Shown piece by piece: positions 15,666-22,476 of a stretch of DNA of 29,843 bases. A program made the translations under genes and the position numbers. Origin of the DNA: Bacillota bacterium. GTDB taxonomy: Bacteria > Bacillota > Clostridia > Christensenellales > CAG-138. The notes beneath the pieces are model-generated. The model was not told the origin of the DNA. It saw nothing but the letters and a program-made list of their open reading frames with translations, and did not search any database. The stretch's first letter is position 1, and each line of letters begins with the position of its first letter. The DNA is taken from the NCBI GenBank assembly GCA_023459335.1, contig JAEWUO010000009.1, positions 1 through 29,843 of the forward strand. The letters are read 5' to 3'.

Positions 15666-16721
15666 TTAATCTTCCCTTGGCGGAGCGGGCAGCGTAACGG
15701 TGATTTCTGTGCCTTTCCCTTCCCTGCTTCGCAGATCGACCGTTCCGTCGCAGAGCGTGACGATCCGGCGCACCAGCGCAAGCCCCAGACCGCTGCCTTG
15801 GCCGGTATGGGAGCGTTCCCCCTGAAAGAACTTGTCGAACGCATGCTGACGCACATCCTCGGACATACCGACGCCGGTGTCGGCGATGCGGACCGCCACC
15901 TTTCCATCAAACGAATGGCAGCCGATGGAGAGCGTCCCGCCGGTACGGGAGAACTTGATCGCGTTGTCGATAAGGTTGCTCCAGACCTGCGCGAGCAGGG
16001 ACTTGCTGCCGTGAAACTGCGTGGCTTCGAGGTTGAGGTCGATGTTGAGCTCCTTTTCCTCCCAGAGCGGTTCGTAGCCTAACAGCACGCGGCGGATTTG
16101 CTCGTCGAGCATGAAGTTCTCTTTCTGGAGCACGATTTCCTGATTTTCCAGCTGTGATAGCGAAAGGATGCTTTGCGTGAGCTTGCTCAGCCGGCTCGTG
16201 TTTTCAAGGATTCTTGCGACGTACTGCGCCTGTTCCTCCTTGCTGAGCCGTTCGTCCTGCAGGAGCGTGGCGTAACCCTCGATCGCGGAGAGCGGCGTTT
16301 TAAACTCATGCGATACGTTGCTGACGAAGTCGCTTCGGAGCGTCTCGGTGTTTGAAAGTTCTCGCACCATGATGTTGAAGCTTTTTGCGATCTCCTCGAT
16401 CTCCATCGCGATGCTCCGCTCCTCGAGGCGGACGGTGAAGTCCCCGCGGGCGACTTTTTTCGCCGCGTCGTTGATTTTCAGGATGGGGGAGAGCATTTTC
16501 GTCGAGGTATACGCCGCGATGCCGATGCCGAGTATGGTCGAGAAGATGCCCATGTAGGTCGTGGAGGTGATGACCGCGGTCAGTGTGCCGATCCGGAGCT
16601 TGAGCAGAATGAAGATGATACCGTAGGTGAGCACCATCGACGCGGCGATGATGCCCGCGATGATGACGGCGAAGATCTGCGCCGCGCGCGGGCGCGTTTT
16701 GATCTGCGGCAGTCTAGGCAT
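15666..16721 (-). CDS. HAMP-containing sensor histidine kinase
   Basis: A 351-aa kinase. Two membrane helices (about 14-40 and 50-72) are separated by only a few residues, so there is almost no extracellular sensor; HAMP follows (to about 125). Phospho-His138 lies in NVSHEFKTPLSAIEGY. ATPase domain: N box WSNLIDNAIKFS (248-258), G1 DTGVG (281-285), G2 GQGSGLGLALV. The lack of an external domain suggests it senses membrane state, or a signal through a partner protein, as in intramembrane-sensing kinases (inference). The ATG overlaps the end of the response regulator gene by 8 nt. Confidence 0.93.
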   Translation of the reverse strand: MPRLPQIKTRPRAAQIFAVIIAGIIAASMVLTYGIIFILLKLRIGTLTAVITSTTYMGIFSTILGIGIAAYTSTKMLSPILKINDAAKKVARGDFTVRLEERSIAMEIEEIAKSFNIMVRELSNTETLRSDFVSNVSHEFKTPLSAIEGYATLLQDERLSKEEQAQYVARILENTSRLSKLTQSILSLSQLENQEIVLQKENFMLDEQIRRVLLGYEPLWEEKELNIDLNLEATQFHGSKSLLAQVWSNLIDNAIKFSRTGGTLSIGCHSFDGKVAVRIADTGVGMSEDVRQHAFDKFFQGERSHTGQGSGLGLALVRRIVTLCDGTVDLRSREGKGTEITVTLPAPPRED

Positions 16722-17391
16722 TCTTTTTTACCGCCTTGTAACCGAGGCCGCGGATGGTGACGATCTCGAACTGCGCGTTGTCTTTAAACCGCTCCCGCAG
16801 GCGGCTGATGTGCACGTCCAGCGTGTGCGGGTCGCTTTCGGTGTCCATACCCCATATTTCGTCCATGATCTGCTGCTTGGTAAACACGCGGTTGGGGTTG
16901 GAAAGCAGCTTATAGAGAATATAAAACTCCTTCTGCGGCAGCACGCTGCGCTCCCCGTCGACGATGACGGTGAGATCGTCGTACCGCAGCTCCGTGTTTT
17001 CAAACCGGATCTTTTTTTCGTTGACGATCTGCGCGCGCTTTAAGAGCGCGTTGATGCGCAGGATCATTTCGTTGACGTTGACGGGTTTGACCATGTAATC
17101 GTCCGTCCCCGCGAGAAACCCGCTCTGCATGTCCTCAAAGGAATCCTTCGCCGTGATGATGAGCACGGGCATATTAAGCCCGTTGCCGCGCAGCGAGCGC
17201 ACGAACTCAAAGCCGTCCATGTTCGGCATCATGATATCCGTTACGACGAGATCGATATACTGTTTTTCCAGCACGTCCCAGGCGTCCGCGCCGTCCCGCG
17301 CCTCGTGATAGACGAAGCCGTTCTTGGACAGCACGGTGCAGAAGAGCTCCCGAAGCGCGCGGTCGTCCTCGACGACAAGAATGTGAAACAT
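16714..17391 (-). CDS. OmpR/PhoB-family response regulator
   Basis: The start at 17391 (MFHILVVEDD) gives 225 aa and has AGGGGG a few nt upstream; an earlier in-frame ATG at 17451 would add 20 residues before the receiver. Receiver: E8/D9/D10, phosphoacceptor D52 (VTDIMMPNMDG), K102 (VKPVN). The winged helix includes LPQKEFYILYKLLSNP, DPHTLDVHISRLRE and IVTIRGLGYKAV. It pairs with the overlapping kinase gene. The thiamine diphosphokinase gene lies 97 nt upstream in the same direction; no clear terminator or promoter was seen in that gap. Confidence 0.93.
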   Translation of the reverse strand: MFHILVVEDDRALRELFCTVLSKNGFVYHEARDGADAWDVLEKQYIDLVVTDIMMPNMDGFEFVRSLRGNGLNMPVLIITAKDSFEDMQSGFLAGTDDYMVKPVNVNEMILRINALLKRAQIVNEKKIRFENTELRYDDLTVIVDGERSVLPQKEFYILYKLLSNPNRVFTKQQIMDEIWGMDTESDPHTLDVHISRLRERFKDNAQFEIVTIRGLGYKAVKKNA

Positions 17392-17488
17392 AGCATCCCC
17401 CTGATCGGTTGAAAAGAAACGCGCGTCACAACACCGCGCAATCTTCAACATACCAGCGTCGTATCAATTTTTCCTCAAATCGGCCGGA

Positions 17489-18127
17489 TCAGCCGAAGAG
17501 ATCGCTGTCCTCCGGCGCGCCGGCGTAAAAAACAAGCAGCCGGCCTTCGCGCACCGAAACCGCCGCCGCCTCGCCGGTGAATTCGTTGCTCACGCCGAGC
17601 GGGTTTTCGTTTGTCAGCGTCGCGTCGGTCAGCGGGTATAAAAGACCCGTTTCGTACACGCCTTTTGCGACGGCGCCATAGGAAAAGGCGGAGACGGTGC
17701 CGGAAAGCCCCGCGCGGAAACGAAGCGATTCGTCCTGCAGCAACGTGATGGTTTCGCTTTCGCCCAGGAGCGCCGCGCGCGCGCCCGCGCCGCGCAGGAA
17801 CGCGAGCGTCTGAATATTCGCAAGCGTGTGGTCGAGCCGTCCGCCCGCGCCGCCGTAAAGGATAAACGCGCGATACCCGCGCTCTATTCCGATCCGCGCG
17901 GCGAGCATGGTGTCCGTGTCGTCCTTCTTTACCGGATGCCGCACGACCGCGACTCCCTCCGGCACATAACCCAAGGAGTCGAAATCGCCCACGACGAGGT
18001 CGGCGGGAACGCCGGAGAGCTGCGCGAACCCGCCGTCCGCGGCGATCACAAGATCGCGCGGCGCGGGGAGAAGCGGTCTGTTTTGCGGCAGCGCGCAGAC
18101 GATATGGCATACGGGAATATTTCTCAT
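17489..18127 (-). CDS. thiN: Thiamine diphosphokinase
   Basis: A 212-aa enzyme transferring pyrophosphate from ATP to thiamine, giving thiamine diphosphate; cytoplasmic, last step of thiamine salvage. Motifs: AADGG (D31), GVPADLVVGDFDSL (GDFDS 47-51), KKDDTDTMLA (68-75), GGAGGRLDHTLANI (GRLDH 96-100). The C-terminal beta domain with NEF...GEAAAV binds thiamine. Length is normal for the family. No Shine-Dalgarno is visible before the ATG, and a -10-like element lies unusually close, so the message may be nearly leaderless. I saw no TPP riboswitch upstream. Confidence 0.93.
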   Translation of the reverse strand: MRNIPVCHIVCALPQNRPLLPAPRDLVIAADGGFAQLSGVPADLVVGDFDSLGYVPEGVAVVRHPVKKDDTDTMLAARIGIERGYRAFILYGGAGGRLDHTLANIQTLAFLRGAGARAALLGESETITLLQDESLRFRAGLSGTVSAFSYGAVAKGVYETGLLYPLTDATLTNENPLGVSNEFTGEAAAVSVREGRLLVFYAGAPEDSDLFG

Positions 18128-18137
18128 CTTAAACGTA

Positions 18138-18143
18138 GTTATA
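18138..18143 (-). promoter_or_regulatory. -10-like element directly before thiN
   Basis: TATAAC on the minus strand ends 10 nt before the thiN ATG; TTTTCT, 17 nt further upstream, is a weak -35. Transcription would start only about 2-4 nt before the ATG. Confidence 0.35.
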
Positions 18144-18230
18144 TCATGATTCGTCCCTCAAGAAAAGCGGGAAAAAGAAGGGCGGCGCCAATTACCCGCC
18201 GGGATTCGGCGTTTTTTTCGCGCGCGGGTA

Positions 18231-18239
18231 TGATATAAT
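18231..18239 (+). promoter_or_regulatory. Extended -10 promoter of the exonuclease gene
   Basis: TGA-TATAAT is an extended -10 element 48 nt before the TTG start. No good -35 is present; the T-run at 18212-18218 occupies that position. Confidence 0.6.
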
Positions 18240-18287
18240 ACCGTCTATGATGCATTCACTCGGAATGGATCGAAGGGGGAGACGCGT

Positions 18288-18851
18288 TTGCCGGGCCTGT
18301 TCGAGCGGAATGAATTCGACACCTATACCGCCCTGGACGTGGAGACGCCCAACCATTATTCCCGTTCGATCTGCTCCATCGGCATCGTGCGCGTGGAGGG
18401 CGGCGGCGAACCGCTCCGGCTGCATTATCTTGTCAACCCATGGGACGACTTCGACGCGGTCAATATCGGCATCCACGGCATCCGGCCGGAGGATGTGGAG
18501 CGGGAGCCTGGCCTCAACGAACTCTGGCCGCTGATCGAGCCGTATTTTACGGGCTGCCTGCTGGTCGCGCACAACGCGCTCTTCGACCTGCCGGTCATCC
18601 GAAAGGCGCTGCTGCGGGAAGACCTCTGCGCCGAAAGCTGGCGTTACGTCTGCACGCTGGAAAAATCCCGCAGGCATATCCCCAGAGACGCGTTCGGCAG
18701 CCACCGGCTCAACGACCTCTGCGCGGGGCTCGGCATTCCGCTTGAGCACCACCACAACGCACTGGACGACGCGCTTGCCTGCGCGAACCTTTACGAATAC
18801 CTGAAGGACCGCTACGGCTGTGCCGAGCGGGATATCAAACAATACCGATAA
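18288..18851 (+). CDS. DEDDh 3'-5' exonuclease (DnaQ/RNase T fold)
   Basis: The TTG start at 18288 has AAGGGGG upstream at good spacing and gives 187 aa. All three Exo motifs are present: ExoI ALDVET (D17, E19), ExoII HNALFDLPV (D100), ExoIII HNALDDA (H156, D161). This sets it in the DEDDh group (DNA polymerase III epsilon-like, RNase T, oligoribonuclease), which removes nucleotides with two metal ions. Stand-alone copies in Bacillota act in DNA repair or RNA trimming; which applies here cannot be told. It is the first gene of a likely three-gene unit; the next start is 52 nt away. Confidence 0.9.
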   Translation: MPGLFERNEFDTYTALDVETPNHYSRSICSIGIVRVEGGGEPLRLHYLVNPWDDFDAVNIGIHGIRPEDVEREPGLNELWPLIEPYFTGCLLVAHNALFDLPVIRKALLREDLCAESWRYVCTLEKSRRHIPRDAFGSHRLNDLCAGLGIPLEHHHNALDDALACANLYEYLKDRYGCAERDIKQYR

Positions 18852-18903
18852 GCGAGACGCAACCAATACCATGAGCTGCAAATAAAGGAGGGACGAGTTC
18901 TCC

Positions 18904-19614
18904 ATGGACGACCCCGGGACAGCCAGTATCCCCAGTATCCAACCCGAAGACATCGACCCCGACCGATGTTATTTTAACCCCGGCTGCGCGATGAGTCTGT
19001 ATAAGCCGGAGGCGGCCGAAGAAATCCTGCGCCTGCTGAACAGGCGGTTTTTGCCGACGAAGCTGCACACGGTCTGCTGCCGGCACGAGCCGAATCTGCC
19101 GAAGGGCTCCACGATCATCAACAACTGCGCGGGGTGCGACCGCAGGTTCCGTTCGCTCTATGATGGCATACGGACCATCTCGCTGTGGGAGGTGCTGGAC
19201 AACATCCCCGCCCTGCCGCTGCCGGCTTACGACGGGCTGACGCTCTCCGTGCACGATTCCTGCTCGTTCCGCAAGAAACCGCAGGTGCACGCCGCGGTGC
19301 GCAGTCTCCTGGACAAGATGCGCATAGAGGTGGCCGAGAGCGCGTTTTCCGGAACAAAGTCCGTCTGCTGCGGGGATAACTTTTATTCGCTCGTACCCGA
19401 GGAAAAGGTGGTCTCTTTCCAGAAAAAGCGCGCCGCGCAGATGCCATGCCAGAATGTGGCGGTCTACTGCGTGGGTTGCATGAAGTCCATGGCGGCCGGC
19501 GGAAAAACGCCGCGCCACATGATGGACCTCGTGCTCGGCGAACCGACCGATCCGGGGGATACCCGCCTCGACGTGTATCACGAGGAGCTCGAACGCTATA
19601 TCGAGGAGCACTGA
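18904..19614 (+). CDS. Cysteine-rich CCG-domain protein (HdrB/GlpC/LutA-like)
   Basis: A 236-aa protein with two CCG-type cysteine modules: C22/C28 - CC58-59 - C75xxC78, and C120 - CC155-156 - C189xxC192 (HDSCSFRK, SVCCGDN, YCVGCM). In HdrB, such modules bind noncubane 4Fe-4S clusters; in GlpC and LutA they are parts of membrane-linked oxidoreductases. No ferredoxin domain, FAD-linked oxidase or HdrA/C partner is encoded nearby, which is unusual. AGGAGGG lies 12 nt before the ATG. It is followed after 3 nt by a GNAT gene. Family is clear; substrate and electron partner are unknown. Confidence 0.87.
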   Translation: MDDPGTASIPSIQPEDIDPDRCYFNPGCAMSLYKPEAAEEILRLLNRRFLPTKLHTVCCRHEPNLPKGSTIINNCAGCDRRFRSLYDGIRTISLWEVLDNIPALPLPAYDGLTLSVHDSCSFRKKPQVHAAVRSLLDKMRIEVAESAFSGTKSVCCGDNFYSLVPEEKVVSFQKKRAAQMPCQNVAVYCVGCMKSMAAGGKTPRHMMDLVLGEPTDPGDTRLDVYHEELERYIEEH

Positions 19615-19617
19615 ACC

Positions 19618-20070
19618 ATGCTGACCTTGCATCGAACGAACGGCGCGGACCCCGCGTTTCGCGCGCTCATCCGCGCGCTGGATCAGGATCTTATTTCGCG
19701 TTACGGCGCGCAGATGGATTTTTTCGGGCAATACAACCATTCCGCGGACGTGGAAACCGCGCTGGTCGTCCGTTTTAACGGCGAACCTGCCGGAAGCGGC
19801 TGCTTTAAGCCGTTTTCGAAGGACGCCGTGGAGATCAAGCGGATGTTCGTTCCGCCGGAATATCGCGGGAAGCGCATCGCGCGCGCGGTGCTTGCGGAGC
19901 TGGAAGGCTGGGCGCGGGAGCAGGGATACCGCTTCGCCGTGGTGGAAACGGGAATCCTCCAGCCGGAGGCGATCCGGCTCTACGAGGCGGCGGGATATGA
20001 ACGCATTCCGAACTATCCGCCCTATGAGAACGTAAAAGAGAGCGTTTGCTTTCGAAAACCTCTGCTCTGA
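19618..20070 (+). CDS. GNAT family N-acetyltransferase
   Basis: A 150-aa GNAT. The acetyl-CoA-binding motif A is visible as VPPEYRGKRIARAVLAELE (Q/RxxGxG/A region), preceded by the beta strand AVEIKRMFV; motif B is IRLYEAAGYERIPNYPPY, which is common in small-molecule or amino-acid acetyltransferases. It transfers an acetyl group to an amine; the substrate is unknown. Its ATG lies 3 nt after the CCG gene stop, with GAGGAG inside that gene as its ribosome binding site, so the two are coupled. A strong terminator follows. Confidence 0.9.
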   Translation: MLTLHRTNGADPAFRALIRALDQDLISRYGAQMDFFGQYNHSADVETALVVRFNGEPAGSGCFKPFSKDAVEIKRMFVPPEYRGKRIARAVLAELEGWAREQGYRFAVVETGILQPEAIRLYEAAGYERIPNYPPYENVKESVCFRKPLL

Positions 20071-20080
20071 TGAGAACAAA

Positions 20081-20112
20081 GCGCCTGCCGCAAAACGCGG
20101 CAGGCGCTTTTT
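20081..20112. terminator. Strong hairpin terminator between convergent genes
   Basis: A perfect 11-bp stem, GCGCCTGCCGC / GCGGCAGGCGC, with a 5-nt loop, then TTTTT on the plus strand. It may also act for the convergent MBL gene. Confidence 0.9.
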
Positions 20113-20122
20113 CGCTTTGTAT

Positions 20123-20839
20123 TCATTTGCGGGCAAAGAGCTTCGCGCCGTCCAGAAAATGCCGGTATTTTACCAAGTCCTCCGACGGAAACGGGTTCCC
20201 GTGCGAAGGATAAACGCGCTTCGGCTTCAGCGCGAGCATCCGGTCCCAGGAACGTCCGAACGCGTCCATATCCTCGATCAGGATCGCGTGCCGCGCGGGC
20301 GCGAGGAAGAAATTCGCCGCCGCGTCCCCGCAGAGCAGTTCGCGCGTCTCTTCCAGATACAGCCCGATCGAATCGGCTGTGTGTCCCGGCAGATGCAGCA
20401 CGCGGACGGGAAGCCCCAGTTCCAGGAACGGCTGATCCTGTTCGCTTTTCAGGATCACCGACGTTTCGTCCGGCAGAACCGGCGGAAACGACGCGTTTTT
20501 CATAAGATAAGAGAGCGCAAGCGCGCCGCGGGAGGTATAGACGGTTCCTTCCGGGGTCATGTTGATTCCCGCGGCGAGTCGCGGCAGGCTCGCTTCGCTG
20601 ACCACAAGCCGCGCGCCGCTCTCCCGGAGCAGTTCGGCCAGAAAACCCGCATGGTCGTTGTGCGCGTGGGTCAGAAAGACGTAACGGATGCCGCTAAGCG
20701 GCGTCAGGCGCTCCAGTCTTTTACGGTATTGCGAAAATCCGCCCGGGTAGCCGGTATCGAGGGCGATCCAGCCCAAAGGCGTTTCAAGCAGATAATTGCG
20801 CAGGGTGGGATTGCCGATTTCGTGAATTTGAATCCGCAT
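20123..20839 (-). CDS. MBL-fold metallo-hydrolase
   Basis: The start at 20839 (MRIQIHEIGN) has GAGGCG upstream and gives 238 aa; the frame stays open much further upstream but crosses an AT-rich control region and the divergent PadR gene. Metal-binding signature HAHNDH (H58, H60, D62, H63) and further ligands in LPGHTADSIGLYL, GDAAANFF and YPSHGNPF. This is the glyoxalase II-like branch of the metallo-beta-lactamase superfamily, usually thioester or phosphoester hydrolases with two zinc or iron ions. No signal peptide. Transcribed alone, divergent from PadR. Confidence 0.9.
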   Translation of the reverse strand: MRIQIHEIGNPTLRNYLLETPLGWIALDTGYPGGFSQYRKRLERLTPLSGIRYVFLTHAHNDHAGFLAELLRESGARLVVSEASLPRLAAGINMTPEGTVYTSRGALALSYLMKNASFPPVLPDETSVILKSEQDQPFLELGLPVRVLHLPGHTADSIGLYLEETRELLCGDAAANFFLAPARHAILIEDMDAFGRSWDRMLALKPKRVYPSHGNPFPSEDLVKYRHFLDGAKLFARK

Positions 20840-20962
20840 GGGGTTCGCCTCGCTTTCTAAAAAAAGAATACCATATGAGAACGCGGGAAAAAACAACAAA
20901 GTATCAGAGATCACACAATAAACATAATAAGAATATATTTTATTTTGTATAATAAAAACATA

Positions 20963-20992
20963 TTGACAATAATGTGTGACGCACAGTATAAT
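20963..20992 (+). promoter_or_regulatory. PadR operon promoter with internal operator palindrome
   Basis: Perfect TTGACA (20963-20968) and TATAAT (20987-20992), 18-nt spacer. TGTG-ACG-CACA (20975-20985) is a palindrome inside the spacer, so a bound PadR dimer would block polymerase. The surrounding 20840-21011 is AT-rich; no clear promoter for the divergent MBL gene was found. Confidence 0.8.
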
Positions 20993-21011
20993 GCGTGCGA
21001 GGTGATAAGGA

Positions 21012-21359
21012 ATGCCGGAATTGGAACCGATGCAGAATTTTCTGACTGAATTGAGGCGCGGCAGCCTGACGCTCGCCGTGCTGGGGAGCCTGCGGGAGCC
21101 GAGATATGGATACGCGCTGCTGCAAATACTGCAGGAGCAGAACATCGACATCGAAGCAAACACGCTCTATCCGCTGCTGCGGCGGTTGGAAAGCCAGGAA
21201 CTGTTAACCAGCGACTGGGACACGAGCGAGAGCAGGCCGAGAAAATATTACACCGTCAGTGCGAAGGGAAAAGAGGTCTTTTCCCAGCTGATGCGGGAAT
21301 GGGGGAACATGCAGAGGAGCATCATGGCTATCTGCGGAAAGGGAGAGAACAATGAATAA
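21012..21359 (+). CDS. PadR family transcriptional regulator
   Basis: A 115-aa winged-helix regulator: FLTELRRGSLTLAVLGSL, RYGYALLQILQEQ, ANTLYPLLRRLESQELL, then RKYYTVSAKGKEV, the standard PadR N-terminal domain with a short C-terminal dimerisation helix. PadR proteins are usually repressors released by small molecules or stress. Its ribosome binding region is GAGGTGATAAGGA. It overlaps the next gene by 8 nt. Pairing with a HAAS/DUF1700 membrane protein is a known Bacillota arrangement. The promoter palindrome suggests autorepression. Confidence 0.93.
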   Translation: MPELEPMQNFLTELRRGSLTLAVLGSLREPRYGYALLQILQEQNIDIEANTLYPLLRRLESQELLTSDWDTSESRPRKYYTVSAKGKEVFSQLMREWGNMQRSIMAICGKGENNE

Positions 21360-22365
21360 CCTGATCGAGCGTTATGTGCACGACGTGGCGCGCCGCCTGC
21401 CGGAAAAAGACCGGGAGGAGGTCAAAAAAGAACTGCGGGCGAATATTTACGATATGCTTTCGGACAATGCTACCGACGAGGCGGTCAAGAAGGTGCTGTA
21501 CGAACTGGGTTCGCCCGCGTCGCTGGCGGAGAAATACCGCACGAAACCGCGTTATCTGATTTCACCCGCGTATTTTGACGAATATGTCGGCGTGCTGAAG
21601 TGGGTGCTGCCGCTCGTCGGCGTCATTGTGATGCTGATCGGTTTCGCCGTCGGCGCGTTCGACGCGGCGAAATCCGCCTCGACGGGCTTTGCTTCCGTTG
21701 TAAGCGGAATCTTCGCAAAGGGCGTCAGCATGGGCGTCACCGCCGCGTTCCAGGCGCTGTTCTGGACGACGATCGGGTTCGTGATCGCCGAACACAGCGG
21801 CGAAAAGAAGCCGAAGGCGGGCGAGCACGGCTGGCGCGTGGAAGACCTGCCGGAGGTGCAGAACGAAAAGGCGCGCATTCCGCTCTCTGAGGGGATCGCG
21901 GAACTGATTGTATCTGTCGTTTTCTCTATCCTCGGCCTGCTCTTCTGCACGGGGCGGCTGCCGTTTGCGGTGATGTTCATCAACGGAGACATGCAGTTTT
22001 ACAACATCTTCAGCCAGAGTTTTCTGACGATGCTGATCCCCGCAATTCTCATCTCGCTGGCGCTGGCGATCATCCAGAGCGTCGCGAAGATCACCGACCG
22101 CCGCTGGTCCGTGTTTGTCTGTGCGTCGGTGGTGGCCAAACAGCTCGTCGGCATGGCGATTGCGCTCTACATTCTCAATCAGCCGCATATCCTCAGCGAC
22201 GGGTTCGTCACTTTTCTCAACAGCACGGGCGTAACGCAAGTCTTACCCGTCGTCAACGGCACCAGCGTGATTGTCATCGTTCTGTCGGTGCTGATCATCA
22301 TCGGCTCGGTGAGCGAGAGCGTCAAGGCCGTCAAGAACACCGTACAGTACCGTGTCAAGGGATGA
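21352..22365 (+). CDS. HAAS-domain (DUF1700-like) membrane protein
   Basis: A 337-aa protein. Residues 1-65 form the HAAS helical domain (IERYVHDVARRLPEKDREE, LGSPASLAEKYR), found in proteins co-encoded with PadR. The remainder has about six membrane helices (for example WVLPLVGVIVMLIGF, ELIVSVVFSILGLLF, FLTMLIPAILISLALAI, VIVIVLSVLIIIGS) with one charged loop after the second. It may transmit a membrane signal to PadR through the HAAS domain, as proposed for this pairing; the direct role is not established. It is translated by overlap with the PadR gene and followed by a terminator. Confidence 0.88.
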   Translation: MNNLIERYVHDVARRLPEKDREEVKKELRANIYDMLSDNATDEAVKKVLYELGSPASLAEKYRTKPRYLISPAYFDEYVGVLKWVLPLVGVIVMLIGFAVGAFDAAKSASTGFASVVSGIFAKGVSMGVTAAFQALFWTTIGFVIAEHSGEKKPKAGEHGWRVEDLPEVQNEKARIPLSEGIAELIVSVVFSILGLLFCTGRLPFAVMFINGDMQFYNIFSQSFLTMLIPAILISLALAIIQSVAKITDRRWSVFVCASVVAKQLVGMAIALYILNQPHILSDGFVTFLNSTGVTQVLPVVNGTSVIVIVLSVLIIIGSVSESVKAVKNTVQYRVKG

Positions 22366-22379
22366 ACATCCCTTTCTAT

Positions 22380-22402
22380 AAAAGGCCTCAGGGCCTTTTT
22401 TA
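22380..22402 (+). terminator. Terminator after the PadR-HAAS operon
   Basis: AAAAGGCC-TCAG-GGCCTTTT followed by a T-rich tail. Confidence 0.85.
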
Positions 22403-22415
22403 TTTTCAAAAGCGA

Positions 22416-22431
22416 TTGACCGGATGGTCAA
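22416..22431. promoter_or_regulatory. TetR-type operator 1
   Basis: TTGACC-GGAT-GGTCAA, perfect 6-bp arms. Its left arm is also the -35 hexamer of the ABC operon promoter. Confidence 0.8.
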
Positions 22432-22444
22432 ACCGTGTTATCCT
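22416..22444 (+). promoter_or_regulatory. Promoter of the ABC transporter/TetR operon
   Basis: TTGACC (22416-22421), 17-nt spacer, TATCCT (22439-22444). It starts 61 nt before the ATP-binding protein gene and is embedded between two operators. Confidence 0.75.
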
Positions 22445-22448
22445 GTAT

Positions 22449-22464
22449 TTGACCAATCGGTCAA
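22449..22464. promoter_or_regulatory. TetR-type operator 2
   Basis: TTGACC-AATC-GGTCAA has the same arms as operator 1, with centres 33 bp apart (about three helical turns). Its right end abuts the AAGGAGG ribosome binding site, so it covers the start of transcription. Confidence 0.8.
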
Positions 22465-22476
22465 GGAGGAGCAACG

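Noticed and set aside
17392..17488. Promoter for the second response regulator (TTGATA at 17467-17462)
   Set aside because: No acceptable -10 lies at the right distance.
18128..18287. TPP riboswitch near thiN
   Set aside because: None of the conserved thi-box sequence is visible, and the space before thiN is taken by a divergent promoter.
18835..20136. 433-codon minus-strand open frame opposite the CCG and GNAT genes
   Set aside because: His/Arg-rich with no family signature, while the plus strand holds two clear protein families with ribosome binding sites.
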